From: Mnemiopsis leidyi
Taxonomy: Eukaryota > Ctenophora > Tentaculata > Lobata > Bolinopsidae
Assembly (NCBI GenBank): GCA_000226015.1
Contig: JH153800.1
Coordinates: 4,935-32,256 of the forward strand
Direction of reading: 5' to 3'
Length of the DNA stretch: 27,322 nucleotides
Shown here in pieces: positions 1 to 11,314 of the stretch. The translations under genes and the position numbers were made by a program. The notes beneath the pieces are model-generated. The model was not told the origin of the DNA. It saw only the letters and a program-made list of their open reading frames with translations, and searched no databases. The first letter of the stretch is position 1. Each line of letters starts with the position of its first letter.

Positions 1-127
1 CTCAGAGTCATGTAACGATATTATCTAGGAAGTAAAATTAGCAGGCAGTGCGGGTAGTTGCTAGTAATCACAGAAAAAGGACGTTCTCTCGTATCACTAA
101 TTTGCAGCAAGTGTGAGGTAATACGCG

Positions 128-233
128 GTGATGTGATACGAAAAGGGTGATGTAATACGGTGATGTAATACGAAAAAGGGTGATGTAATACGGCCATAAG
201 TGTGATGTTATACGAAAAGGGTGATATAATACG
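128..233. repeat. Degenerate tandem array, 13-bp core gtgatgtaatacg
   Basis: Six copies of the core gtgatgtaatacg, with one or two changes, start at 128, 147, 160, 180, 202 and 221. Spacing is uneven (19, 13, 20, 22, 19 bp) because the filler between cores, often aaaagg, varies in length. The overlapping open frames on the minus strand across this stretch are by-products of the repeat and show no protein character. Confidence 0.85.
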
Positions 234-688
234 ACAACAATGTGCAAATACCACGTTTTACTCAACCGGTATAATAGCATCACGCGGTAAATAATATAGC
301 TTATATGTATGTAATATAGACAATAGACATGAGAATTCTTTGAGAGGGAGAAGTCCTGCTGCTATTTTTTCAAAATTTTCTGGCCGTTACGACATGAATG
401 AAACAGATATGGATAGTGTTTATCAATATTCACAAGTGGCTGGTAAAACAATTTTAAATGTATACTTAAGCTTAAAATACAAGCTTTTCAGTACTGCCAA
501 TCAGGGTTATCAAAACAAATTTACAGACTGTCGTAAGACAACAGATAGCGGGCTGAAAAGTTGGATATAATATCAATAGATTAAACTGATAAGATAAATA
601 CTTAGTAAACCAAAAAAAAAGATTAAACAATCACAACTGAATTAAACATTTTTAAGAATACAACCTCTCAGAAATAATAAATAACCTC
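234..688. other. Gene-free flank
   Basis: No convincing coding sequence is seen. A 76-codon plus-strand frame at 340-570 has no recognisable domain or plausible splice context. The right part is AT-rich and is probably the 3' flank of the minus-strand F-box gene. The 12-mer cctctcagaaat occurs twice just before its stop codon. Confidence 0.5.
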
Positions 689-2428
689 TCAGAAATGTCC
701 GGGAGTTAATCTAGGCAATCTCACGTGCTCATTTCTGATCTTGATAACTCCATGCTGTGAGATGTTATCTGGGTAAAAATCTCTGTGATCAAACTGCTCG
801 TCAATAACAAGAGAAGTTATTTTCAGGAATGTTGGAGCCACATCATCGAAAGTGGCATTGCGACAGCCGCATTCAGATTCACTGACATTGTTACCATGGT
901 TACCAGCATACTGACAAGTTGACTTGTGAACTAGCCCATACCCGTGAACGTGCAGTTTTATTACATCATTTCTGTGTTTACAACTGTCCTTACACTTCTT
1001 AGCGAAATTCTCGATAAAATCGTTTCTATTTTGTAATTTATCCACGGAAAGTGTCACTATGAATAGAGCTGAGAAGGATAGTACTTTAAATTTGGGGCCA
1101 GCGTTGTCAAAGAAGGAGACGATATCTTCAGGCGGACCCTGATGATCGGTTATGGGGAATGAAGCACACTCGAGCTCACTGAGGGAAGGAAGGACTTGAT
1201 TTGCAAAGTTGCGGAAGTTGACGGTCCAATCAGAGTCCAAGATATCAGCACCAAAACATGAAGAACTATCGTATATCTCACCAAGGAAGAGCCTCTTTAG
1301 TCTGACTAGCTTCCTCAGAGAGAGTACTCCATCGGGGGAAAGTGAACAGTTCGTCAGGTTTACTTCCTCGATCAGAGGGCAGTGCTCCGTCAACACCGAG
1401 ACAATATCCACACCGGTATCCTTGAGATGATGGTTCTCCTCCAAGTCCAGGACTCTCAAGTTCGGCATCAGTTTCAAAACTTCCACCAGCTCCTGAGAGC
1501 ATGGTGTAGGGGGGACCATGTCGTCTTCAACTAGTTCGTGGTGTCTGATGGCCGCCAGGAACACTTTCATCTTCTTGAGGGTGGGTAGCCATCTGGTGTT
1601 CATGTGTGTCAGGCCCTCCAAGTTGGTGCTCGACAAGTTGACGTACTCCAACGTTTGGGAAAAGTTCTTGAAGATGTACTCCAGGGATTTGGGGTGAAGG
1701 TTGATATACCCGTAAAAGGAGCATGATACTAGAGGGTTTTGTGGAGAGAGAGCTTCAAGCAATCCCAGCCGGGGCTGATGACGTCCAGTTCGATGCCTGA
1801 TCTGAGTAGGACCCTCCTTTATAGCCAGGTGTTTCAACCTCTGTGCACTTCTCAGCATCTTCCAGAAGGAAGCCTCATTAGGAACCGATTCAGCGTACAG
1901 AGATAACGCGTCAAGTTTCGGGATAACACCCGCCGCCAAGGTGTCACAACAGTCCGCGCTAAACCTGATGTCCTTGTCGAACTCGAGCACACGGAGATTA
2001 GGAATTTCTGGTAGTTGAATTGAGATCTCCTCAACAGCTGAACTGGTGACATCTATCAACGATAATGTGTTCAGTGACCCGTGGTTTAACGAAACCAGGT
2101 CAATAAAGTTCACAATACTTAGACGCTCTGGCGCCGCCGTCCCGGAAGTCAGGGTCTTGTCCTGAAGTTGCTTTTTCAGCTCACCAATAGACAGATAATC
2201 AATTCTACACAACCTGGACAAACAAGCATTGTACCATCTCCTACATACCATACCAAGCTTACATATCTCCACAATGTTAGAGTATGACAAGATCAGATCC
2301 AGACACTCGTCATTCAGCATGTGTAGCGAGGGCTGATCTTTATCTACTTTAGAAACGTCCACCTCCTCGAATACGGGCAAACTGAAGCCCACTTTTAGTT
2401 GCCTCCATACATCCACCTTCTCTTCCAT
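689..2428 (-). CDS. F-box and leucine-rich-repeat protein
   Basis: Single-exon gene for about 579 residues. Residues ~35-78 form an F-box: LHMLNDECLDLILSY, then a VCRRWYNACLSRL helix typical of this Skp1-binding motif. The rest, to about residue 490, has irregular leucine-rich repeats such as LPNLRVLEFDK, TLEYVNLSSTNLEG and LMPNLRVLDLEEN. By family analogy it would be a substrate receptor of an SCF-type ubiquitin ligase; the substrate is unknown. The tail has many Cys and His residues (CKDSCKH, then C-x-C) that could bind metal, which is inference. The frame stays open to an ATG at 2599, but a TATA box at 2610-2617 puts the likely transcription start near 2587, downstream of that ATG. The ATG at 2428 has a good context (G at -3 and +4); the ATG at 2497 is the alternative. 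The N-terminal extension from 2599 reads like translated AT-rich leader. Confidence 0.88.
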   Translation of the reverse strand: MEEKVDVWRQLKVGFSLPVFEEVDVSKVDKDQPSLHMLNDECLDLILSYSNIVEICKLGMVCRRWYNACLSRLCRIDYLSIGELKKQLQDKTLTSGTAAPERLSIVNFIDLVSLNHGSLNTLSLIDVTSSAVEEISIQLPEIPNLRVLEFDKDIRFSADCCDTLAAGVIPKLDALSLYAESVPNEASFWKMLRSAQRLKHLAIKEGPTQIRHRTGRHQPRLGLLEALSPQNPLVSCSFYGYINLHPKSLEYIFKNFSQTLEYVNLSSTNLEGLTHMNTRWLPTLKKMKVFLAAIRHHELVEDDMVPPTPCSQELVEVLKLMPNLRVLDLEENHHLKDTGVDIVSVLTEHCPLIEEVNLTNCSLSPDGVLSLRKLVRLKRLFLGEIYDSSSCFGADILDSDWTVNFRNFANQVLPSLSELECASFPITDHQGPPEDIVSFFDNAGPKFKVLSFSALFIVTLSVDKLQNRNDFIENFAKKCKDSCKHRNDVIKLHVHGYGLVHKSTCQYAGNHGNNVSESECGCRNATFDDVAPTFLKITSLVIDEQFDHRDFYPDNISQHGVIKIRNEHVRLPRLTPGHF

Positions 2429-2609
2429 CTCTATTGGATAATGATGGTCGTTAGTGTTTGGAATAATAGTAGTCCATACCGCTCTATTGAGCAACATTTT
2501 GAAACATAAATTATCTATGAAATAAAGTATATCAATAATCAACTTTTTGTATATTTTCCTGTATTTGTGGGTTAAAGTCGGACAAACATCAAGAAACATA
2601 AAAATATAC

Positions 2610-2617
2610 TATTTATA
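2610..2617 (-). promoter_or_regulatory. TATA box of the F-box gene
   Basis: The minus strand reads GGGTATAAATA here, a near-ideal TATA element. A start about 30 nt downstream would fall near 2587, inside the longest open frame. This is the main reason for preferring the internal start codons. Confidence 0.55.
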
Positions 2618-3331
2618 CCCACTGCGATCAACAAACAAACAAAATAGAAACTGAACACGAACAAAGGAAAGGAATGTAAACAACAATTTCAAGGGTCTCC
2701 AATATTAGTTCCAATTAATTTAGCACTCGGGTGAGGGTCGAGATTTTTCAATATAATTTATAACCCAATCAAAAATTTTACAAAATAAAAGAATACGCTA
2801 AATAAAAGATTAAACAATAAATAAGGGGTTTTATAAAGCAAACCCGGTTAGAAAAATAACTGAAGTGTATTTCAATCGACTTATAATTAAGTTTGAGTGC
2901 AACCTACATTTACCCCGGTATAAAATAACTAATTTTGATAAAAGCGAACAATAATTTTTTCTGGATCATAAGCATAATTCTCTTTATTATTAAATAAAAA
3001 TAATGCAGATTACAACATAAATTCAGGAGGCCCGTGCGGGGGTTGGAAAATTTCAGGATATTAGGTCAGGGCAATATCATTTGCTCCCCAATTAATGCTG
3101 GGTAAAATAATTATGATAATTTAAGAGCTGCAGGTATGAATCCACTCAAAAGTATTTGACCCGGTTTAGACGAGCCAACAATGATACTTGCGATATAGAG
3201 TACGCAGTAGAAACTTATTGGCTAGCAAGGAAGGGACAGGATAATACTGACAAAATATGCGAAAATGGAAATTGCATAGAACACTTGCAGTTTTGTAGGT
3301 TGAAAACCTACCGTCGCGGCCATCACGTACT
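2618..3331. other. Intergenic, no gene seen
   Basis: AT-rich spacer upstream of the F-box gene. An open frame at 3156-3407 runs into the 19-bp tandem array and has no domain features. No RNA gene is recognised. Confidence 0.5.
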
Positions 3332-3426
3332 CTCACGCATTTCTGGCCTGGCGCCCATTTCTGGCCTAGACGCGCATTCCTGCCCTAGACGCCTATTCCT
3401 AGACTAGACGCGCAATCCTGGTCTAG
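3332..3426. repeat. Five 19-bp tandem units
   Basis: Five head-to-tail units of exactly 19 bp start at 3332, 3351, 3370, 3389 and 3408, close to acgcgcattcctggcctag. Units differ at a few sites but none has an insertion or deletion. The array is richer in GC than its surroundings. Confidence 0.9.
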
Positions 3427-3593
3427 AATCAAGCATCGTCCGTTTAAAGAACCCCGGTGAACCCATACCTGACAGTATTTAAACAATGTGATTAAACGGT
3501 ATCTCTAAGAGAAACCAGACGAAATGTAACAGATGAAAGAATACTCCCCGAGTACCGAGGAGCACAATAACTTACTGAAATTCCTCCAGAATA

Positions 3594-3599
3594 TTTATT
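3594..3599 (-). terminator. Candidate polyadenylation signal of the BTB gene
   Basis: AATAAA on the minus strand, about 220 nt downstream of the BTB stop codon. A plausible 3' end signal, but the hexamer alone is weak evidence in AT-rich DNA. Confidence 0.4.
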
Positions 3600-3652
3600 A
3601 TTCATCACTAACACCTTAATCATGCTCCCATAAGAAGTCCAATTTGAGTCAC

Positions 3653-3692
3653 TTTCCAAAATCAAGTGTCTCTTTCCAAAATCAAGTGTCTC
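3653..3692. repeat. Perfect 20-bp tandem duplication
   Basis: Two identical adjacent copies of tttccaaaatcaagtgtctc at 3653-3672 and 3673-3692. They lie in the probable 3' untranslated region of the BTB gene, upstream (in transcript order) of the candidate AATAAA. Confidence 0.9.
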
Positions 3693-3818
3693 TTTACGAC
3701 AAATTAATGTCGTCTGATGATAATGTACCGTCTGAAGTCCATGGTAACTTAACAATTTGATTTCCATATTCTCTCGTTCCAAGTTTATGTCATGGCAACT
3801 ATCTTGTAGTCCAGTTCC

Positions 3819-5700
3819 TTATCTAGATTTGAGCTGGAGGCAGGTGATAATAAGTCTATCATGTTTCTTCAAGATATTCTGGAGACCCTGCAGGCTGGTG
3901 GTGATGAGAGAGTGCAGTATGGGCTTGCTCCCGCTCCCTGTAGTTATCAGCCAATGGAACACAGTGTTGGGATGGTAATGTACCGGGTACTCTATACCGT
4001 GCTTGTGTCTCTTCCGACGGTAATTGTCCACTTTGAGATCGTAACAGGGGGTCTCCTTGACCAGCTTCAACACACTCTCCCCGGTACCCTGGTCACAGAG
4101 AGGACACTTAGCGAAGAAGCTGACGTAGTTCAACTCCCTCAGCTCGGCCAGGTCCCCACGCTGCAATGTCCACAAGTGCATGAAGTACTTGGACTTGGAC
4201 CCTGGATCGTCAGTAATGTAGGAACTTCTTATGTGAGGTTTGAAGTGAGAGGGGAAGGAGACGTCCCAACTCGCTAGATAGTTGGAGACGAGGGAAATGT
4301 ACCGGTCTGACAGGTTTAGAGGGTCGATATTCTCCGCGAACTGATCAAGCAGGACTTGAACCTGGTGACTTGTGAGCTCGCTGTTAGCTAGCCAGGCTAG
4401 AGCTACCTCTAGTTTAGCGAAGTCAGGGTAGGGGCAGAGAGGGCTGCCTAGCATCAGCAGATCTTCTGAAGAAAACTGGGACCATTTCCCGAGGTTTGGT
4501 TTGAAACTAGTAACCGGGTTTTTGGAAATTGTCTCAGTTTCAGTCTTGTTCAGTACGGAAAGTTTCGTCTTTGTAGGTACTTTGGTCCATTCTCCTGCCT
4601 GATTTGTCTTCTCTAAACTAGGTGATGTTCTCTTAGAATGCCCGTTAGTTTTATACTGATTACTTGCTAGATGTCCGTTGGTATACTCAGATTGATACTG
4701 CTGATTGTTCTGAGAATGTTCGTTAGTATACTGCTGACTGTTCGGGTACTTGGCTGGTTCAGTGGGGTGTGTAGGAGTAGCTAATGCTGACAGTTCTGCA
4801 GCTAACCGTCCTCTTGATGAGACAATGGTTGCTGTATGTCCGTTCGTCTGTTCTGTCTTTATTGTGGTTTCTGAAAATGAAGAACATATTTCTTCCAAGT
4901 CTATGTATTCTTCTTCCGAGCTAAAACCGTTCTGATATGAGTTTCGGTCAAAAGTCGATTTGTCGAAGTTGATACAACTAATGATATCAAGACATTTGGA
5001 TTTGTCTTGTTCGTTTAGAATTTGTTCAGACTCCCTGAACAGGTTATTATTCTCCATCCAAACTGCACACAAGTTGAGTAGCTCGTTGATATCGAACTGG
5101 ACACTGAACTTAAGGAAAATAGCAATGTTTGTTGAGTCTAGTTCTACTTCTCCACCGTACATTAGCTCTAGACACTGAAATACAACAACATGTAAATATA
5201 CACGCTTTTGCTAGGTTTATAAGTTTAAAGAAGTCGGAATTCTTGGGAAGGAAGTAAAAGTGTCTCTTTCATATGACAATTGTCGACCTATCGAAACGGG
5301 AATAGAGTAAGAAATGATGACTCCTCCCCAATGGAGAGAACCAAAAGAACTAATAGATAACTAATACGGTACAGAACCTCAAAACGGTCAACTAAACCCA
5401 GCCTATCTTGAATTTCTGACTTCTGAGTAAAACAGCTAATAAATTAGCCAAATAACCTGATAATCAAACACAACGTACCTGTCCTAACTGCTCAGCAAAT
5501 CCAGTAAAACCGTAGAGATGAATCTCGTAGTTCTCCCTGACAAGTTTCTCGAACACTGGACTCCGAGCAGCCAGTATGGTCCCACTGCAGGGTATAGAGT
5601 CAGAGTCTCCGTCAAGTAGAAGGAGTACTGTCTCGTGTACTCTCTGTCCTTGTTTGACAAACCGTGACAGGTTACCGAACGGAGATAGACTTATCAACAT
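3819..5700 (-). CDS. BTB-domain protein with unrecognised C-terminal region
   Basis: Two exons: 5700-5479 (74 codons, donor CAG|GTACG) and 5174-3819 (acceptor TTTCAG), both in phase 0, separated by a 304-bp intron. Together they give 525 residues. The intron splits the BTB/POZ fold: exon 1 carries HETVLLLLDG and CSGTILAARSPVFEKLVREN, and exon 2 opens with CLELMYGGEVELD, the usual late BTB strand and helix. BTB domains dimerise and often dock on cullin-3, so an adaptor role is possible but not shown. Residues ~130-250 are a polar, Asn/Gln/Thr-rich linker, probably disordered. From ~290 a helical stretch (FAKLEVALAWLANSEL) recalls a BACK-like domain. Further on are a CPLC motif, a distant Cys and a basic run (NYRRKRHKHG). 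I do not recognise the C-terminal ~270 residues as a named family. An in-frame TAG lies just upstream of the start codon, so this ATG is the start unless a 5' exon joins near 5703. Confidence 0.85.
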
Positions 5701-5703
5701 CTC

Positions 5704-5740
5704 CTAATTGGGAGGGGAGTCAGGAGACGAGATAGGGTGA
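5704..5740 (-). promoter_or_regulatory. Candidate 3' splice acceptor just upstream of the BTB start codon
   Basis: The minus strand has a long pyrimidine-rich tract ending CCCAATTAG, with the AG only three bases before the ATG at 5700. It could end a 5'-UTR intron or accept a trans-spliced leader. No partner exon was identified. Confidence 0.35.
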
Positions 5741-8700
5741 AATATCAGATGTTATCTAGTTTAGCTGATTATTACTATTCATTTGACTGATCGAGTAGTC
5801 AGGTTTCACTCCAACCCAGACTAACGATGTTACATTGCAGCTGATGCCTGATTGTCAGGAAAACAGCGAGTTCATTGACTGATAGGAGACTGGGGAAGGA
5901 GATCAGCTGTTAAGAAAATATGATAGAATTAGATGTTTCATATTATTAATTATAATGATAATCTTAAAGAATGATGCAACATATTAACGGTCTCGATGGT
6001 AAGATTAAATCGATAGTAAGATTAAATTGATGTGGAGAACCCACATTTTAACACGAAGATTTGCTCCGCGCGCTACGCTTAGTACAAAAGTAAAACAAAT
6101 ATCGACATGGCAAGAAAACTGGCGCAATAGCTGGCAACTGCGCCTACGGCCTACGGCAACGCAGCCCTATGCAGCACTGGTCACTGTCACAGTGTCACAG
6201 AAAGTGATTCCTGATAAAACGGCAGTAGTTAGCAAACGATCAGGTCACAAAATGAAGCAATGGTATAAAAGTAATTGAAGTATTTGTGCAAGTTACATTA
6301 CACACAAACGGAATATAGCGTAATGTCGCATATTGGTAGAGATGACTGAAAAGAGGACAAAATTCACAAGCAAGGCTCCAAGCCACGCTGATAACTTGAT
6401 TACACAAGAATTACGATATTCTCTACACTAGTGTGTGTACGTGTTATTTGCACCCCGGAATGTGATATCTAAACCACAAGATAACTTCAAGCCAGAAAGC
6501 TACACGTTATCTACTGTAAATAGGTACAGGAAGACTGATCAGGAAACAGAGTTACACCCAGTTTAAACTTAAAGGGTGTAGTGTATACTGTGTATACTTG
6601 TATATAGTATGTATAGGTATTGTGTAGTGTAGTGTGTAGTGTATTGTGTATGTACTTGTGTTTAGTATGTAGAGACATCGTACATGTATACAGTTATAAT
6701 TATCACACTATAAAATCATGATGTTTTCTTCAGATATAACTTAACGTACAGCACTACTGTAGTTGACATATATTACCAATTTTACACAAAAGGAGAACAA
6801 TTACGAGCAAGTAAAATGTAATGTTATACCATAATGTAGGGTGTACATACATGTACATTGTGCATTGTAAATGTAAAATGTACAATTTACTGCTTACTGA
6901 TGAAATTTGTATAACACCGGCACTGGAATTAGTTCTTTAGTTGACATCAATGTAAAACAAGAAGTACAAGGGTGGTTATTTCCTCAAGGATGAATGATAA
7001 GGTAAAAGTTTAAGAGAGAAAATTCAAACTTTTTAGCATTACTCTATCATTTCTCCAAGAATTGAAAATCTCGACCTTTCACGGAGCCTACTTTTAAAGA
7101 GCCCCAGTAGAGATTACTTTAATAAAGCAAGATATGAGCTAGCGTTTAAGTGCTTATTGGCTATCAATTACATCACGTATACAATGTGTTGTAGATATTG
7201 TATACATACATTGTTTACATGGGTACACGTGATACGTAAACGATTATCTAAAACAGATCATCACTAGAGTTAAATGGGAAGGAGGGGAGACTTATCTGTC
7301 TTATTTCGAAACGATACCAGCAGCATCAGTATAATCAACATCAAACAAAAAGCTGCAAATTTCACTTTTAAGACAGACAATAGGATTGTATCCCACGAAG
7401 TAGGGAGGTTCAATAACAAGGCGACCACACCTTTAATCCTAGGTCAGCACATTGTATTAGGGCCGAAATTATGACCATTGACCAAGGTGCTAGCCGCAAA
7501 TTTCTGGGGACTCTTATTCCGCTAATTTACTAAGCAGGACGGTTACATCACAAAAATAGAGTAAAGAACCAAGCAATCAGAAGAGAGGATAGAAATGGCT
7601 TGTTGTAGGTATTTAGATAAGAAATTTAAGTCCAATCACGTATCAACAGTCAGCAATGAGACTAGTGTTATCAAATCAGGGCTGTTTTGTTATAAATTAG
7701 GTCTGTATCGATATCGCTTACTTGCAAACTGCTCTCATTGAGAAAATGGTATCACAATTCAAGCTAATCACGGTCTACATTACTTCCAGACATGTTTCTT
7801 TTCTGATCAGCTGAATACGACAAGGTTAAAAATAACTAAATAAGCATCAGTGCAAGATAAGACGATCCCCTGAAACACACTGAATACATGATATCTACCC
7901 TCTCGTTAAGGTGTGAGAAGAGCTAATTAAATCCAGATCGAGCACCAGCAGGAAGGTGTTGCCTAACCCCAAGCAATATAGAAGTTATGGATTTGAAATA
8001 ATATAAATGTTGCAGGTTTTGCTCTCGATTTTAACCTATTATGAGAATATGAATAATTTCACAGTAACATTACACTATTTCCATGTTATAATCCAGCAAT
8101 CACGAACGTACTGGTGGTTCAGTCTTCACTCTTCAGATTAACTATAACACACAACATGGGAGTTACAATAATTTCAAAACATCGGGAGTACTTTACATCT
8201 GTTATGTGACTAATAAAAATTGCCGTAAGAATTCATCAGACTTTAGATCTCTAATAAGTCTCTTACCACGTGTATCAACTAGAGTTTGAAGAGTTGAGAT
8301 GTTCTGTAGTTGAGGTCAAACAGCAGGACATTAACCTACCTGAGCAAATGGAGTCGGTTAGATCGTAGCTGTATGGAAAGTAGTAGTTTAAAATTAGATT
8401 ATCACGTTGTATCTGGTTGCTTGTAATGGGCATTGCTTTCTTTTACTAGTACCATTACAACAAGCCAACACAGCAAGTACATTTAAAACTGCGATATATG
8501 AGGTAGAGCATATAAATCATTGAAACTCAGATCGTAGATCAAGGAATGAAATCATTTAGTAAAATTTATCTGATATCATAACCCATTAAAACTCGTAAAA
8601 ACATGCTATCACATAATATCTTAATAAGATCAACTTCCAGAACAAACCCGAACAAGCATCACAAACACGAACAATGAAGAATAAACACGTGTAAAATCAT

Positions 8701-10063
8701 GTACTTACAAATGATAAATCTTGATTCATGGACATTTCTTTAGGTTGAGCGCATATGGGACCATTTCACGACTTGATCACGACTTGATCAACATTTAGTA
8801 TTTGTTTGCAAAGATATGATGAGTTCTAATAGGTGGAATTACTTAACCTTGTTAAGAGTATAAATCCCGTGCGGCGTGCAATAAACACTTAAAAACAAAC
8901 ACTCGAAATAAGACATGAGAGATTTATAAAGTTAGTATCAAAAGTTTACCATACAGTACGATAATTCTACAGTATGGGATTAAACTGAATAATATTTGGT
9001 TGATTAATTAGGATGCAAGTCAAAACCCGTATCAAAATAAACTAAAGTTAAGAAAACATGCTCTGCAGCAAGGCAAAATCATAAATTTCAGAATATCGAA
9101 CCTACTGCTATCCTATTCATAGTTCTGAGTTACAGAGCTGTCGTAAGAACCATATAAAAATCGTACCGTTATAAGTAATATGGCACTGACAAACTGCAAA
9201 TTTACAGCAGATACAAACCTACATTTATATCGCCATCTCTATATAACACATAGACACGATGGGCAAGACATCGATCTAAGATAGAACCAACACTGAAGGT
9301 TCTCTCTGATAGAAAATGACAAGTGTGTGAATGCCCACGAGTTTATTTATGGGTGTAAACCTGAGTGGGAGCGACGGTTTACACGCATGTCGCATTGATA
9401 TTGAGAGCGGAGTGTCTGTGTATTATAGATGAGTCCAGGGGTTGTATCCATACAATTTCAGGCAATATCACGCTATTCTCACTAAAAATCCCAGACGAAT
9501 CTAAACATGAGCAAGTACATTTCGAAGAACAGATAATGTTTTACACAACAGAAAGTACCAGGCTAATCTGCTGATGTTAATCTGCCAACAGTGCAGTCAA
9601 ATGATAAGCACAAATGTGTTGAGCATAGCTTCTTTTAAGGGATGTCCATATAGCCTCAGTTAAGTTATTATCACAGAACTCAAGTACGCCCAATTCGATA
9701 TTACCAACAATACATTGGTGCCAATTAAAAGGTTTGCATGGTACCTAACATGGTCATAATATAACCATTTTCTTTAACATCATAATACTATAATCGTTCG
9801 TACAAAGTATATCATTTAGTATTTAGTATATAATCTAGGTAGTTGCTAGGTATCAAAAGTATAAAATACTGTTTTACAAAAGGTTCTGAGAGTAAAAACA
9901 TTTCACATAAAGAATACCCGAATAAAAAAGATCTAAAAGTTTACTTATACATCCTGTAAAGTACAACGATAAAGCATTTAGTTATAAACCCGGTATCATA
10001 AATATTGCAGTAAGGTATAATGAATTCTAAACATATGCAAGAGAAGCATCATAGGAACACCTC
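5741..10063. other. Gene-poor stretch, no gene seen
   Basis: Over 4 kb without a supportable exon. Short open frames (6027-6278, 7274-7474, 9365-9574) show no domains, no codon structure and no good splice context. Minor features are a two-copy 16-bp repeat near 5994-6028 (gtaagattaaat), a GT/TA-rich low-complexity tract around 6575-6670, and a doubled cacgacttgat near 8766. No tRNA or rRNA signature was seen. Upstream exons of the BTB gene could be hidden here. Confidence 0.4.
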
Positions 10064-10445
10064 TGCAAAAAAGTTTTATGGCGGTAGGATCCCTACTTTA
10101 ATTGAAAATCGTTCTAACCGAAATTTTTCTAACCGACGAAACTCAAATTCAATATCAGTTGCGATTTTAAATTTTTCAGTTGAAACTTTGGCTTTCGTCT
10201 AGAATTGGATGTGATTTTTAGCTAGAAGCTGATGTTTCGTTTAGAAAATTATGTTCGGGTTAGAATCTGATGTTTAAGTCTACAGTCTACACATTGATGT
10301 GATTTTTAGCTAGAAGCTGATGTTTCGGTTAGAAATTGATGTTTTGATTAAGAAATGGATGGCCACAGTAAAATCGCTTCCAACCGAAAAATGCTTCGGA
10401 CCGAAATTTCTGAAATCGTCCTACCAGTAAAAAAACTTTTTTGCA
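10064..10445. mobile_element. Non-autonomous terminal-inverted-repeat element (MITE-like)
   Basis: The left end tgcaaaaaagtttt...ggtaggat and the right end, read on the other strand as tgcaaaaaagttttttt...ggtaggac, form imperfect terminal inverted repeats of about 28 bp around 382 bp of DNA. Inside, a segment beginning gtgatttttagctagaagct occurs at 10211 and 10299, and motifs like cggttagaaatt recur on both strands. There is no transposase frame; a 60-codon frame inside is an artefact. No clear target-site duplication was found, so the superfamily is open. Confidence 0.6.
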
Positions 10446-10544
10446 CCTATGAATAAGAATGCCCTTCGTATAAAACCCAAAAATTACACAATATATGAAC
10501 TATGAAGAAGTTGATTAAGAAAGTAATGGGAAAGGAGCCCTTTC

Positions 10545-10605
10545 AAAGTCAAGTTATTATTCCCCTTGCCCTTTCAAAGGGCCAGGGGAATAATAACTCG
10601 ACTTT
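10545..10605. repeat. Near-perfect 61-bp hairpin
   Basis: Arms aaagtcaagttattattcccc and its reverse complement (one mismatch) surround an inner palindrome, gccctttcaaagggc. The whole could fold into one long cruciform or RNA stem. The motif ccctttcaaag also appears just before the hairpin, at 10538. It may be the remnant of a small foldback element. Confidence 0.8.
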
Positions 10606-11308
10606 GGTAACGAGTAAAGGCATAGCTAAATAAATCATACAGTAGCAATGTTTGGATTACCAAGAGGCTTAGAAGTTATCTTAGTTTATCTTAAATTCTA
10701 TAAATCGTATAAATCGTCTCTTCTTGTAGCTCTAATAAGTTAAAAACAATGACACATCAAAGCTAACCTCACAAGAATGAAAGTTGAGAAATTTGATTTA
10801 CATCAATGCTTGATCGATGCCAGATAAGTACTAAATCGATACTAGATCATCACTTATGAGTCTTATTAGTTATTTTCAATTCATATCACTTTGATGAAGT
10901 AATTAATGTCTCCATAGTATCGAAGACAAGGCACTACAGTGCTAAAGGATACATCACAATTGCTAAAGCTAAAGAATTTATCACAATTTGGCCATGAATC
11001 CCATCACAGTGCTAAAGCTAAATGAACTCAATTATATGACATCGACACCTTTTGACTGACAATAGTCGGAAACTCTTGCTTGCAGGGGCGTTTACCAACG
11101 TTTACAGTGTACAATTGCAAGTAATCAAAATCCGATTATTCTCAATGATTATAGCTTATCTCGATAATCATACACTCTTATCCTTCACTTGAAGAGGGAA
11201 TAACAGTTGTGTCCCAACATCAATCAAAGTACACTTTGCACTGAAGGCGAGCACAAAGTATTTCATTTGTTGTTTGGTTACATGTAAAGACATGGGTGTC
11301 CACAAAGC

Positions 11309-11314
11309 TTTATT
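11309..11314 (-). terminator. Candidate polyadenylation signal of the zinc-finger gene
   Basis: AATAAA on the minus strand (GTGAATAAAGC), about 200 nt downstream of the zinc-finger stop codon. Position and sequence fit a 3' end signal. Confidence 0.45.

Noticed and set aside
7274-7474. 66-codon plus-strand frame
   Set aside because: No domain, no clear start context and no splice partners.
10020-10202. 60-codon frame
   Set aside because: It lies mostly inside the terminal-inverted-repeat element and reads its AT-rich internal repeats; not a transposase.
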